DNA of 36,228 nucleotides from a bacterium. Lineage in GTDB: Bacteria; JALSQH01. Positions 1 through 10,393 of this stretch are shown here, in pieces. Location: NCBI GenBank assembly GCA_026985515.1, contig JALSQH010000157.1, positions 1 to 36,228 of the forward strand. Direction: 5' to 3'. The translations under genes and the position numbers were made by a program. The first letter of the stretch is position 1. Each line of letters starts with the position of its first letter. Below the pieces are notes generated by a model that worked only from the letters and a program-made list of their open reading frames with translations, was not told the DNA's origin and made no database searches.

Positions 1-2
1 AT

Positions 3-644
3 GATACTCTGAAGGAGAAGCTTGCCCTTGTCCACTTCTATGGATACACACTTTTTAACAGGTTACCTGAAAATTCAACTGTCCTTATTAAATTGAACAA
101 CGGAGCTCCCCTTATTGTGGAGAGCGAAATGGGGAGGGGAAAGGTTCTCTACTATCTCTCAACTGTTGACGATGAGTGGACAGATTTTCCCTTTAAGACT
201 GCTTTCCTTCCCCTCTGGTATCTGCTTCTCAACCGCTTATTTGCAGGGAAAATTTCAATTAATGGTGCGCAATTCTCTTCAGGAAGTAATGTAATTTTTA
301 CCTCTGCTTCTCCCTTTTCCATTGAAGTAAGAAAGCCAGATGGCACTATAAAAAAAGTCGTGGCTGAAAAGGGAGCGGGAGGATATAAAGCTCTTTTCGC
401 TGAAACTGATCAGCCCGGTATATACCATGTATTTCAGAGTGGGAAACCACTCCCTGAACTGAATTTTGCAGTAAACATACCTCCCGAGGAGAGTTTCACC
501 TGCTATTATAAATCAGAGGAACTCAGGGGAAAAGGAGGTACCGGTAAAATTTTTGTAAAGAGCAGGAAGGATCTCTCACCTTATATTTTGTTGATTCTTA
601 TTTTACTGATTTTTTCAGAAGGAGCGGTAAATAAATGGATGTAA
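3..644 (+). CDS. BatA-like membrane protein, C-terminal part (5' truncated by window edge)
   Basis: Frame 3 is open from the left edge (DTLKEKLALVHFYGYTLFNRLPENSTVLIKLNNGAPLIVE...), so the TTG start at 93 in the ORF track is an artefact. C-terminal TM segment; operon context with DUF4159 and VWA genes. Confidence 0.6.
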   Translation, partial: DTLKEKLALVHFYGYTLFNRLPENSTVLIKLNNGAPLIVESEMGRGKVLYYLSTVDDEWTDFPFKTAFLPLWYLLLNRLFAGKISINGAQFSSGSNVIFTSASPFSIEVRKPDGTIKKVVAEKGAGGYKALFAETDQPGIYHVFQSGKPLPELNFAVNIPPEESFTCYYKSEELRGKGGTGKIFVKSRKDLSPYILLILILLIFSEGAVNKWM

Positions 645-1474
645 GATTTAAGCTCACAGGTCTGATAGTGGCGGTTTTGCTGTTAACATCCTTCGGTGAT
701 GCTTCCCTTTTCCACCTCAGGTTTTTGAAATTGCCCGGGATGAAAATCCCTTTTGAGAAGGGGGATTATAAGTTTTTCCTTCTGGATCTGAAGAGGAGAA
801 CCAATGTTGAACCTGCTCCCCTGAGTGATATTGTTACACTCCAGAGCAGGAAACTTTTCGACCAGCCTTTTTTGATTATTTACGGATGCAATTCTTTTCC
901 CCCTCTGACGGATGAGGAGAGACAGAGATTAAGGCTGTTTCTCCAGTCTGGTGGATTTATTTTTATTGATAGCTGTGACACGGATGATCTCACAGATTTC
1001 AACAGGGAGATAAAGGATGAATTTTTAAAGATTCTACCAGGAAGAAAATGGAAGAGAGTTAAACCTGATCATGTTATTTTCCAGAGTTTTTATCTTCTTG
1101 ATGCTCCTACCGGAAGGGTGGAGAGGTATCCATATTTTGAGAAAATCGATTCATGGGGAAGAACTGTTGTCCTTTTTTCTGGAAATGATCTTATGGGTGC
1201 ACTGCGCCAGGATGTTTTTGGTAATTATATTGAGGACCTTGAACCCGGGTGGAGTTTGCAGAGGGATTTCTGCATAAGGACATTGATAAACATCATCTTT
1301 TACGCCCTCACTGGAACCTATAAAAAAGATCAGTTGCATGCTCCATACATTCTGGAAAGAAGGCAGAGAAGGGGGTTTTATCAGAAGTGGATCAATGAAA
1401 TGATGAATGATGTCAACAGAAGGCAGAAGAAGTTTAAAAAATTGCAGAAGTCCAGGAGGAATCGGAAGAGGTGA
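635..1474 (+). CDS. DUF4159 domain-containing protein
   Basis: N-terminal signal/TM; FFLLDLKRRTNVEP...LIIYGCNSFPPLTDEERQRLRLFLQSGGFIFIDSC resembles DUF4159; overlaps the upstream gene. Confidence 0.7.
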   Translation: MDVRFKLTGLIVAVLLLTSFGDASLFHLRFLKLPGMKIPFEKGDYKFFLLDLKRRTNVEPAPLSDIVTLQSRKLFDQPFLIIYGCNSFPPLTDEERQRLRLFLQSGGFIFIDSCDTDDLTDFNREIKDEFLKILPGRKWKRVKPDHVIFQSFYLLDAPTGRVERYPYFEKIDSWGRTVVLFSGNDLMGALRQDVFGNYIEDLEPGWSLQRDFCIRTLINIIFYALTGTYKKDQLHAPYILERRQRRGFYQKWINEMMNDVNRRQKKFKKLQKSRRNRKR

Positions 1475-3723
1475 AGTGGATTCTCTATTTACTCACTGGT
1501 CTTTCTGAGAGGATTTATCCAGAGTTTGATATTGAATTTATCGCCCCCCACTGGCTTTTGATAATTGCGATTCTCCTTGTCTCAGCGTATCTTCTCTTTA
1601 TGGTTCTTGAAATGAAAGAGTCAGGACTTAAAGGTGGCAGGAAGCTGACCATTTTGTTTCTTTCTCTCTCTGTTGCAATACTGTTTTTATTCATTGCAGC
1701 ACTACCCCAGGCCACATTTTACAGAGTAAAAATGAAGAATTTAAATGCTCTTTTCCTGCTTGATGAGTCGCTGAGCATGAAGTTGCCTGCTGATGGTGGG
1801 AGCAGGTGTGAGTGGGTGAGAGATTTTATTATGGAGAGAAAGAGTACAATAAAAGATCTCAATCGCTACTTTTCCATTGACTTCTACGGATGGGGGGATG
1901 ATGAAACATTTCTTGGAAGAATAAAAAGAGGAAATTACAGTTTCTCCTCTCTTAAAAAAATTCTTGATAATTACAGATGTCATGAGAGAAGGTCTGATCT
2001 TCTCGGGGCATTATCTAAAGTATCTGTCAGTAAGAAATATTCATGGGTCGTTGTACTGACAGATGGTGTTGTGGATGAGAAGGTTCATTCTTCTATTCCC
2101 CTTTATGTGGTTTATCCTCCGGAATCAAAAATGGAGGATATTTCCATAACTGGAATTGATGTACCGGAACTTGCATATGTTCGTTCACCGGTGGATGTTA
2201 AATTGAAAGTTTATTCAGGTTTTGAAAATATGGTGAAGAGGGTTTTGAATATCTATGAGGATGGAAAACTGATAAAAAGTCAGATACTCAATATTTCACC
2301 AGGAGAGGATAAGTATCAGGTTGAATTAAGACCCAACTTTACAGGACAGCACATTTACACCTTTCTCATTTCCCCGGATGGGGAAAAATTTCCTCAGAAT
2401 AACTCTTCTTCGATTATTTTAAATGTTCTCCTTGATAAAATAAGGGTTCTTCACATAGTTGGAAGACCAACATGGGATAGCAGATTTCTCAGACTCTACC
2501 TGAAGAATGACCCGAGAATTGATCTTGTTTCCTTTACGATTTTGAGGTCAAACAACGATGATCCCATGGCCAGTGAGGATGAGTTGAGTCTGATTCCCTT
2601 TCCTGCGGAAACTCTTTTCTCAGATGAATTAAACAATTTTGATGTTCTGATCCTTCAGAATTTTGATTATGCCTCCTATTTTATGTTTTACACCTTTGAG
2701 CTGCTTCGCAGTATTAAGAAATTTGTGGTTGAGAGAGGAGGTGGTCTTGTACTTGTTGGTGGAGAACTTTCTTTTTCTGAAGGAGATTATCAGAATACAC
2801 CCATTGATGAGGTGATGCCTGTAAGAATTTTACCTTACCACAATGAAATTTATCCAGGAAAGGTAAAGCTTCAATTGACTGAGGAAGGGGCAATGAGTCC
2901 CATTACTTCTCTGGGCCTCTCTCCTGAGGATGCAAAAAATCTCTGGAATTCTCTGAAACCTGTTGATGGAGAGAACCTTGTGGGTGGACTGAGGAAAAAT
3001 TCAGTTCCCCTTTTAGTTGATAGAAAATCCGGAAATGTCGTGGTTGCTGCAAGAAATGTAGGCAGGGGCCGAACACTCTCCATCGCCACTGATTCTCTCT
3101 GGGAAATGGCTTTCAGAAATCCGGAGAGGGAGGATTTGAGGAGAGGGTATTTTCAGTTCTGGAAGAGAGCAATAAGATGGCTGATAAAGGATGAATCCTT
3201 CAAGCAGATAAGGGTTACCCTGAATCCCACCATTGCTTTTCCGGGAGAATCGGTGAAAATCACGATAAGAGCTTTTCAGAGTGACTTTAAACCTATCCAG
3301 AGGAAAGATCTTCAGGTGCGTGTGGTGAAGAGAAACAATAAAAAAATTGAACATCCTGAACTCTCAGGTAGCAATGGAATATATTCATCAATTGTGACCT
3401 TCACCACCCCGGGTTCATACATTGTTACTGTCTCATTTTCAAGGGGAAGCATTACAATAGGTGACTCTGCACTGGAACTGGTAAAGGATCCATACGCAGA
3501 GGAAATAAGAAAGGTCAGGATAGATAAAAGCAGAATTTCAGGAAGAGAGATTTCTTCCCTTGATCCTGATCTGTTGATGAGAAAGGTTATATTCTCCCCT
3601 TCAAGCAGGATGATAGTTGGTGAGAAGGTTGTTCCTCTCTGGGATAAAATGGTATTGTTGCTTCTTCTTTCTCTGTTATTCATCTTTCTCTGGGGCGTGA
3701 GAAGGAGGAGCGGGTTTCTATGA
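1471..3723 (+). CDS. Membrane protein with VWA domain and glutamine-amidotransferase-like domain
   Basis: MIDAS-like LLDESLS; GATase-like FVVERGGGLVLVGGELSF; N- and C-terminal TM segments; GTG start overlaps the upstream stop (GTGA). Confidence 0.75.
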   Translation: MKWILYLLTGLSERIYPEFDIEFIAPHWLLIIAILLVSAYLLFMVLEMKESGLKGGRKLTILFLSLSVAILFLFIAALPQATFYRVKMKNLNALFLLDESLSMKLPADGGSRCEWVRDFIMERKSTIKDLNRYFSIDFYGWGDDETFLGRIKRGNYSFSSLKKILDNYRCHERRSDLLGALSKVSVSKKYSWVVVLTDGVVDEKVHSSIPLYVVYPPESKMEDISITGIDVPELAYVRSPVDVKLKVYSGFENMVKRVLNIYEDGKLIKSQILNISPGEDKYQVELRPNFTGQHIYTFLISPDGEKFPQNNSSSIILNVLLDKIRVLHIVGRPTWDSRFLRLYLKNDPRIDLVSFTILRSNNDDPMASEDELSLIPFPAETLFSDELNNFDVLILQNFDYASYFMFYTFELLRSIKKFVVERGGGLVLVGGELSFSEGDYQNTPIDEVMPVRILPYHNEIYPGKVKLQLTEEGAMSPITSLGLSPEDAKNLWNSLKPVDGENLVGGLRKNSVPLLVDRKSGNVVVAARNVGRGRTLSIATDSLWEMAFRNPEREDLRRGYFQFWKRAIRWLIKDESFKQIRVTLNPTIAFPGESVKITIRAFQSDFKPIQRKDLQVRVVKRNNKKIEHPELSGSNGIYSSIVTFTTPGSYIVTVSFSRGSITIGDSALELVKDPYAEEIRKVRIDKSRISGREISSLDPDLLMRKVIFSPSSRMIVGEKVVPLWDKMVLLLLLSLLFIFLWGVRRRSGFL

Positions 3724-4880
3724 ATCTGTCATTCGTTCTCATTCTCGTTTTTATTTTTGTTGTTGCCGGCATATCTTCTTATGTTGTAAAAAAGGGAGTT
3801 TCTCCAGGTATTCTTGAACTGGTCATTATTCTTGCAGGCTTCACCTTTGCCCTCCCATTTCTGGGGATTGTGGATTCTTCCATTATTGCAGAAATGGAAC
3901 CACTTTTTCTGATGGCTTTTGCATGGATAGGAATTCTGGTGGGACTTCAACTCAACTGGAAGATTTTAAAAAGATTTTCCCCTTTTTTCTATCTATTTAC
4001 GGTTTCAGAATACTTTGTTTCGAGTTTTTTTGTAATTGCAGGTTTGCTTTTGCTGAGAAGGTGGAATAGCATTCCTGAACTATCCATGTTTACTATTCTT
4101 ACCATCGGGATTGTTTCTTCCGTTTCTTCTCCCTTTTATATTTTTTCCGCTTCCGGAAGGGAGAAAATTTACGATTATGTTAAATTTGCTGGAAGTATGG
4201 ATGGTGTACTTGGCATTCTCCTCTTTCAGATTCTTTTCCTCCTTAAAATGCCTATTACTATCTATTCCTCAGGAAATTTTACTCTTTCTCAGTACACCCT
4301 GTTTGTTTTTTCCATTTCACTTCTTGTTGGGCTTCTGTTTTACTGGAGCACTTCCCTGAGGTTGAAGAGGCATGAGTACACTCTTCTTGCCATTGGTTTT
4401 GCTCTGGTTACAGGTGGTTCCGCAGGCATTAACCTCTTTTCACCTGCTTTTACAGGACTGATGGTGGGTTTGATTCTTGCAAATCTTTCTTCCCGCAATT
4501 TTATTCTCAACAATGTGTTCAGTGCTGGGGAAAGACCGGTTTTTTTTCTTTTTCTTTTTGTGGCAGGGATGGTGTTGAATTTTTCAGGTGATTTTTTACA
4601 TCCTTTTTTATCATCGCTTGTCGTTGTGGTATTCCGACTTGGTGGAAAGCTTTTAACTTCAGGTATATTTCTTCGAATTGCAGGCTTCAGAAAAAATCTT
4701 CTTGATGTATCTTCTCTTCTCCTTCCTGAGGGTGGAATTGCTCTCATACTTGCAGCCAATTATCTCCTCTTCTTTCCAGACAGGAATTCCTACTTTCTCT
4801 TTTCTATGATAGTTATGACTTATGTTTTAAACCAGCTTCTCGCAATTTACCTGAACAGAGGTATCAGGGTGAGAATATGA
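3720..4880 (+). CDS. Polytopic membrane protein, CPA2/Kef-type cation:proton antiporter-like
   Basis: About 12 hydrophobic segments, NhaP/Kef-like composition, 4-nt overlap with the upstream CDS. Confidence 0.65.
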   Translation: MNLSFVLILVFIFVVAGISSYVVKKGVSPGILELVIILAGFTFALPFLGIVDSSIIAEMEPLFLMAFAWIGILVGLQLNWKILKRFSPFFYLFTVSEYFVSSFFVIAGLLLLRRWNSIPELSMFTILTIGIVSSVSSPFYIFSASGREKIYDYVKFAGSMDGVLGILLFQILFLLKMPITIYSSGNFTLSQYTLFVFSISLLVGLLFYWSTSLRLKRHEYTLLAIGFALVTGGSAGINLFSPAFTGLMVGLILANLSSRNFILNNVFSAGERPVFFLFLFVAGMVLNFSGDFLHPFLSSLVVVVFRLGGKLLTSGIFLRIAGFRKNLLDVSSLLLPEGGIALILAANYLLFFPDRNSYFLFSMIVMTYVLNQLLAIYLNRGIRVRI

Positions 4881-6097
4881 GAAAGAAGTTTTTTATCCTT
4901 GTAACTCTTTTTATCTTTGCTCTTTTTCTCAGGGAACTCTACAGTATAGGTTTTCATCCATTGTTTCCATCTGCCCTTTTTACGCTGCTGAGTGGTTTTG
5001 CCATACTTGCTGCCTTTTTCGCGGGGCAAATATTTTCCAGTTTCTCCTTTCCCACCATAGTGGGTTATCTTTTTGTAGGGATATTGTTCGGTCCAGGGGT
5101 GATGCATATTTTTTCACACGGAGATATAAAAAATCTTGAGTTTATAACGCAACTTGCTCTTGGACTCATAACGATTTCAGCGGGAAGGGAACTTTCCATT
5201 ACTTCCATAAAAAGTAATCTGATGGTGATATCAAGAACTATTTTAATACACCTCCTCCTAATCCCGGCCATTATGGGAATCTTTATTTACCTTTATTTCA
5301 AGACAGGTGTTGTTGTGGCAATTCTCGTTGGATTGATACTCACAACTTCTTCTCCTGCTGTTCCAATGGCTCTGATAAGTGAATATGAACTTGAGGGAAG
5401 ATTTCCCATTCTTGTTCTTTCAATCCTCATAATGAGAGATATCCTTATAATTTTTATCTTTGCTGCCCTTGGATCAATTGTAACAGGGGGAGGGTGGAAC
5501 TCAATTCTGTGGATAGTTGCTTCTCTCCTGCTGGGGTTCTTCTCAGGATGGCTTTATTCATCTCTTTTGAAATATATGGGGAAATACTCCTTTGTTTTTC
5601 TTCTCTTCTTTTTGCTTGTGATTTATGAAATTTCTCTTGATCTCCCATTTAACTACATTGTGGCAACAGTTTTCTTTGGTTTTTCAGTTGAAAATCTGTC
5701 AAAAAAAGGAGATGAGCTGCTTGAGGTGATTGAGAAGGGTTCTCTACCCCTCTACACAATCTTTTTCAGTCTGGCAGGCGCCTCTCTTGAAATAGATGTT
5801 ATCTTGAAAATTGGATTTATTGCTGCCCTTATCGTTCTCATAAGGGTAATTCTTCTCTTTGTTGCTACCTATTTTGCACTCAAAAAAGAGACATTGAAGT
5901 ATTATTTGTTCACCGGTTTTGTCCCTCAGGCAGGAGTGAGCATAGGGCTGGCGGTGATTTTTGAAAAAATGTTTCCACAGTTTGGAGTAATTGCAGGTCT
6001 GGTAGTTGCTTCTGCAGTAATTAATGAGATACTTGGTCCATTTTTCTTTAAATGGGGTGTCAGCAAGGCTTTATCTGAGAATGTCAGCAATGTGTAG
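4877..6097 (+). CDS. Cation:proton antiporter (CPA2/Kef-type membrane domain)
   Basis: FPTIVGYLFVGILFGPGVMHIFS...LALGLITISAGREL is typical of the Na+/H+ exchanger family; overlaps the previous gene by 4 nt. Confidence 0.75.
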   Translation: MRKKFFILVTLFIFALFLRELYSIGFHPLFPSALFTLLSGFAILAAFFAGQIFSSFSFPTIVGYLFVGILFGPGVMHIFSHGDIKNLEFITQLALGLITISAGRELSITSIKSNLMVISRTILIHLLLIPAIMGIFIYLYFKTGVVVAILVGLILTTSSPAVPMALISEYELEGRFPILVLSILIMRDILIIFIFAALGSIVTGGGWNSILWIVASLLLGFFSGWLYSSLLKYMGKYSFVFLLFFLLVIYEISLDLPFNYIVATVFFGFSVENLSKKGDELLEVIEKGSLPLYTIFFSLAGASLEIDVILKIGFIAALIVLIRVILLFVATYFALKKETLKYYLFTGFVPQAGVSIGLAVIFEKMFPQFGVIAGLVVASAVINEILGPFFFKWGVSKALSENVSNV

Positions 6098-7783
6098 TTC
6101 TATCTCTTTAAATCCGTTGTAGGTGTTAATGTGGGGGGTGTAAATTATCTCCACTTTGCTTTCCTCAGGTGGTGTGTCTCCCTTCCACCTGAAAGCAATT
6201 GCTGAAAAGCGTTTTCCATCTTCATCTTCAAGAATAAGTTTCAGGTGGTTGCCGGTGGATGTCATGTATCTTTTCTGGACCGTCAGATTCCTTGCCCTGA
6301 AAAGCGGCTCAGGATTTCCTTCACCGTAAGGCTGGAGAAGATTTATCCCTTCCATTAATTCCATACTCAACCTGGAAGGCTGAAGATCGAAATCGTAAGT
6401 TTCAACAATCTCCAGATCCCTTCCTATTCGGGAAACAACCTCTTCAATTCTTTCAATCAACAGGGGAATCTTTTCCTCTTCAATGGTTAAACCTGCTGCC
6501 ATACTGTGCCCACCATAGCTTATAAAGAGGTCTTCCATCTCTTTAAGCACAGAAAACAGATGAATCCCTGGTAATGATCGTCCTGAACCCACAGTTACAT
6601 CTCCCTTGTTTCCAAGTATGAAGGTGGGTTTTCTGAATCTTTCAGCGAGTCTTGAAGCCACCAGTCCTATTATGCCCGGATGCCACTCCGGATTGTAAAG
6701 GACCAGTGTTTTTCTCCCTTCTGCATCTCCTGAGGATGAGTAGTGTTCAAGGGCCTCCTTTTCTATGAGTCTTTCAAGCTCCTGTCTCTCTCTGTTTCTC
6801 TTTTCCAGTTCCCTTGCAATCACGATTCCCTCTTCAAGATTTTCTGAGATGAGCAGACGGAATGGTAGTTCTGTGTCTCCCAGTCTCGCCGAGGCGTTGA
6901 GTCGGGGTGCAATAATAAAACCAACTGTGTAGGGAGTTATCCTGCTGTTTTCAATCCCCGCCACTTTTTTCAATGCCACAAGCCCGGGTCTTTTTGTATC
7001 CTCCAGGACTTCAAGCCCCTTTTTAACAAAAATCCTGTTTGCACCTGTAAGAGGTACAATGTCCGCTATTGTTCCCAGGGCAACCAGATCAAGATACTTT
7101 TTTAGATTGGGCTCTTCTCTTCTTCTGAAGAAACCTGTTCTTCTCAGATAGCTTCTCAATCCTATTACAAAGTAGTAGGCAACTCCAACTCCTGCCAGTT
7201 CCCTTGATGGGAAGGAGCAACCCTTTCTGTTAGGATTGAGAAGGGCAAAAGCCGGGGGAACTCTATCACCAATCTGGTGGTGATCAGTTATTATGACATC
7301 CATTCCATGTGATTGGGCAAACTCAACTTCTCTGTAACTCGATGAACCACAATCCACAGTTATCAGAACGGTGACTCCCTTTTCATATAACACCTTTACA
7401 GCTTCCATTGAGAGGCCATAAGTGTCCGTTATTCTGTTTGGGAGTATGTAGGAAACATTTCTTGCTCCCACCTCTTTTAGAAATAAGTAAAGGAGAGCGG
7501 TACTCGTTATACCATCAACATCGTAGTCACCATGAATGGCAATTTTTTCTTCATTTACAATTGCCCTTGCCACTCTTTTTACAGCTTTTTCCATCTCTCT
7601 GAAGAGGAAGGGATCTGGAAGATCCCTTAGGGAAGGTGAGAGAAATATTTTTGCCTCTTCCGTCGTGGAAATTCCCCGGGCTGATAGCAGCATTCCTATT
7701 TCCCGGGGTAAATTGAGTTCTGTTGAAATCCTCAGTGAAGCGTCCGGGTCAAAGTTTCTTCTGACCCATTTCTTGTCCGTCAA
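6071..7783 (-). CDS. recJ: Single-stranded-DNA-specific exonuclease RecJ
   Basis: DHH motifs: AIHGDYDVDGITSTALL, VITVDCGS, DVIITDHHQIGD, and YGGHSMAAGLTIE; TTG start overlaps the secF stop (TTGA). Confidence 0.95.
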   Translation of the reverse strand: MTDKKWVRRNFDPDASLRISTELNLPREIGMLLSARGISTTEEAKIFLSPSLRDLPDPFLFREMEKAVKRVARAIVNEEKIAIHGDYDVDGITSTALLYLFLKEVGARNVSYILPNRITDTYGLSMEAVKVLYEKGVTVLITVDCGSSSYREVEFAQSHGMDVIITDHHQIGDRVPPAFALLNPNRKGCSFPSRELAGVGVAYYFVIGLRSYLRRTGFFRRREEPNLKKYLDLVALGTIADIVPLTGANRIFVKKGLEVLEDTKRPGLVALKKVAGIENSRITPYTVGFIIAPRLNASARLGDTELPFRLLISENLEEGIVIARELEKRNRERQELERLIEKEALEHYSSSGDAEGRKTLVLYNPEWHPGIIGLVASRLAERFRKPTFILGNKGDVTVGSGRSLPGIHLFSVLKEMEDLFISYGGHSMAAGLTIEEEKIPLLIERIEEVVSRIGRDLEIVETYDFDLQPSRLSMELMEGINLLQPYGEGNPEPLFRARNLTVQKRYMTSTGNHLKLILEDEDGKRFSAIAFRWKGDTPPEESKVEIIYTPHINTYNGFKEIELHIADILR

Positions 7784-8712
7784 CTCCTCCCCTTCTTTTT
7801 TCTTTTCCTGGTGTAGCTATCCCAGGCAAGAACGAGTGGACTTGCGACGAAAATTGAAGAGTAGGTACCTATTACGATTCCAATGAAAAGAGCAAGGGCA
7901 AAGTCCCTGATTATGTCTCCACCCAGAACCAGAAGGGCAATTACCACCAGCAGAGTGGTCAGAGATGTGAGGACTGTTCTCGAAAGGGTTTCACTTATGC
8001 TGATATTCATGATCTCCGCCAGATCCTTCACTTTGTCTTTAAGCTTTCTCATATTTTCTCTTATTCTGTCAAAAACCACAATTGTGTCGTTGAGGGAGTA
8101 TCCAACAATTGTGAGGAGTGCAGCAATCGTCGTTAAATTGAACTCCCTGTGGAGAATGTTCATCATTCCTGCAGTTATTGTGACATCGTGAACAAGGGCA
8201 AGAACTGCTCCCACAGCAAAACTGAACTCAAATCTGAGTGCAATATATATGAGAATACCGATAAGGGCAAATAAGATGGCTTCAATACCTTTTCTCCTGA
8301 GTTCAGCTCCAACCTTGGGTCCGATTGATTCCTCCCTGAGAATTTTGAAGGAATTTTTCCCAAATTTTTTCTCCAGAGCCTCACTTACAATGTTACTGAC
8401 GCCCTTTTTTAGACTTGAACTTGTCTTCTCAACCCTTACAAGAAAGGAATTTGCCCCCATTTCTCCAAATCTCTGAATGGATACATCACCAAGATGGAGA
8501 GACTCTATGGTTTTTCTCAATTCAGATATTTTCACATTCCTGTTGAACTTTATGTGCAGTTCAGTCCCGCCTGCAAAATCAATACCAAGGTTCAGTCCGA
8601 AGAAGAAGGAAATTATGGAAATGACGATAAGGGTTCCGGAAAAGAGATAGGCAAACCTCCGGTAATTGAGAAACCTTATAATCGTTCCCGGTTTGATAAA
8701 TTCAAGTGGCAT
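7780..8712 (-). CDS. secF: Protein translocase subunit SecF
   Basis: GLNLGIDFAGGTELHIKF and ALVHDVTITAGMMNI...VGYSLNDTIVVFDRIREN. Confidence 0.95.
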   Translation of the reverse strand: MPLEFIKPGTIIRFLNYRRFAYLFSGTLIVISIISFFFGLNLGIDFAGGTELHIKFNRNVKISELRKTIESLHLGDVSIQRFGEMGANSFLVRVEKTSSSLKKGVSNIVSEALEKKFGKNSFKILREESIGPKVGAELRRKGIEAILFALIGILIYIALRFEFSFAVGAVLALVHDVTITAGMMNILHREFNLTTIAALLTIVGYSLNDTIVVFDRIRENMRKLKDKVKDLAEIMNISISETLSRTVLTSLTTLLVVIALLVLGGDIIRDFALALFIGIVIGTYSSIFVASPLVLAWDSYTRKRKKKGRS

Positions 8713-8727
8713 TTTATCCTCCTGCTA

Positions 8728-10380
8728 CTATATACTGATGGTCTGAGGAGATGCTCTTTTTTCCAGTATGAATTCCTGAATGGCTCTCGTAACAAAGATG
8801 GCTGTGTACATGGATGTTATTATTCCTATGGAGAGTGTCACAGCAAAGCCCTTGACCGGTCCTGAACCAAACTGGAAAAGAACGATGGCGGCGATGAGAG
8901 TGGTCACATTGGCATCCAAAATTGTGATTACTGCTCTGCTGTAACCTGCATCGATTGCCGCTCTTGGAGTTTTACCAGCCCTCAGTTCCTCCCTGATTCT
9001 TTCAAATATGATAATGTTCGCATCCACTGCCATACCTATGGTGAGAACAATACCTGCAATACCCGGAAGCGTCAGAGTTGCCTGAAAGGCAGCCAGAATT
9101 GCAAGCATGAAGATTAAATTGAGGATCAGGGCAAAGTCGGCTATTATTCCACTTACACCATAGTAAATTGCCATGAATACTACCACTAAAATTCCTCCAA
9201 CAATCGTGGCCATGATGCCTCTTCTTATGGAGTCCTCACCAAGTGAAGGACCAACTGTCCATTTCTGGAGAATCTTAACCGGTGCAGGAAGTGCACCTGC
9301 TCTAAGGACTATTGCCAGCTCTCTCGCCTCATCCCATGTAAAATTACCGGTTATCTGGGCTCTGCCACCCGGGATTCTCTCCCTTATGACAGGAGCAGAG
9401 TAGACTGTATTATCCAGAACTATGGCAAGTCTCTTACCCACATACTCACCTGTAATCTGTGCAAACAGGTCAGCACCATCTGAGGTGAATTCAATCGCCA
9501 CATATGGTTCATTAAACTGATAATTTTCCCTGACCCTTGCATCACTTACCATATCCCCCGTGAGGAGAGGAGTCTTCTTGAGAAGGAGAGGAATTCTTGT
9601 TACATAACCCGTTTCTCTGTCGACTCTCCTTTCAAATAGTACCTCATCATCATCGGGTATTTTCCCCTTCAGAAGCCTGTTTAGTAAGACAGGATCATCT
9701 TTTGCCTTGGGATTTTCCTTTATGGCTTCATCAACGAGTTTCTGAATGTTGATTTTTTTCATGTTTTCATCATCAACTAATTTGAATTCAAGCCTTGCTG
9801 TTTTTCCAATGAGGTCAATTGCCTGCTGTGGATTTTTAATCCCGGGGAGTTGAACTGCGATCCTGTCTTCTCCCTGTCTCTGGATGGAAGGTTCCGCCAC
9901 ACCAAACTGGTCAATTCTGTTTCTGATTGTTTCAAGGCTCTGTTCAACAGCCATATTTTTTATTTCTCTGATTTCCCTCTGGGTGAGCGTTGCAATGAGA
10001 GTGAATTTATCATTTTCAATTTTAGTGTCAACAACTTTCAGTCTGACATCTGAAATCTTTGCTTTTAATTCATCTTCCTTGGATAGTGGCACGCTTATGG
10101 CGATTTTCAAACCGGGAAGAATTTTCGTCTGAAGTTCAGGGATATCCTTTTTCAGCCGCTGGGCTCTGTTTTCGAGAGTCGTTTCCACAGCCTTGTCAGA
10201 TTCTACCTCAAGAACCAGGTACATACCTCCCTTGAGGTCAAGGCCCAGATTTATCTTCTGATCAGGCAGAAGTCCTTTCCACCACTCAGGAACACCGGAA
10301 AAAGATGGAAGAATCAGAATGAATGAAATTATCAGGAGAATAGCAAGAATAATAAATTGAACCCTGGGGTTAACCTTCAT
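8728..10380 (-). CDS. secD: Protein translocase subunit SecD
   Basis: NLGLDLKGGMYLVLEVE, RNRIDQFGVAEPSIQRQGEDRIAVQLPG, GMAVDANIIIFERIREE. Confidence 0.95.
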   Translation of the reverse strand: MKVNPRVQFIILAILLIISFILILPSFSGVPEWWKGLLPDQKINLGLDLKGGMYLVLEVESDKAVETTLENRAQRLKKDIPELQTKILPGLKIAISVPLSKEDELKAKISDVRLKVVDTKIENDKFTLIATLTQREIREIKNMAVEQSLETIRNRIDQFGVAEPSIQRQGEDRIAVQLPGIKNPQQAIDLIGKTARLEFKLVDDENMKKINIQKLVDEAIKENPKAKDDPVLLNRLLKGKIPDDDEVLFERRVDRETGYVTRIPLLLKKTPLLTGDMVSDARVRENYQFNEPYVAIEFTSDGADLFAQITGEYVGKRLAIVLDNTVYSAPVIRERIPGGRAQITGNFTWDEARELAIVLRAGALPAPVKILQKWTVGPSLGEDSIRRGIMATIVGGILVVVFMAIYYGVSGIIADFALILNLIFMLAILAAFQATLTLPGIAGIVLTIGMAVDANIIIFERIREELRAGKTPRAAIDAGYSRAVITILDANVTTLIAAIVLFQFGSGPVKGFAVTLSIGIITSMYTAIFVTRAIQEFILEKRASPQTISI

Positions 10381-10393
10381 CTTTTACTCCTGT

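Noticed and set aside
3013-3683. Antisense ORFs 3013..3354 and 3312..3683 (and similar antisense ORFs across recG, secDF, polA, nadB)
   Set aside because: They sit opposite strong coding regions, have no SD or recognisable domain, and are typical of antisense open frames.
4340-4759. Antisense 139-aa ORF opposite antiporter 1
   Set aside because: Arg/Lys/Pro-rich translation of the complement of hydrophobic-codon sequence; no family resemblance.
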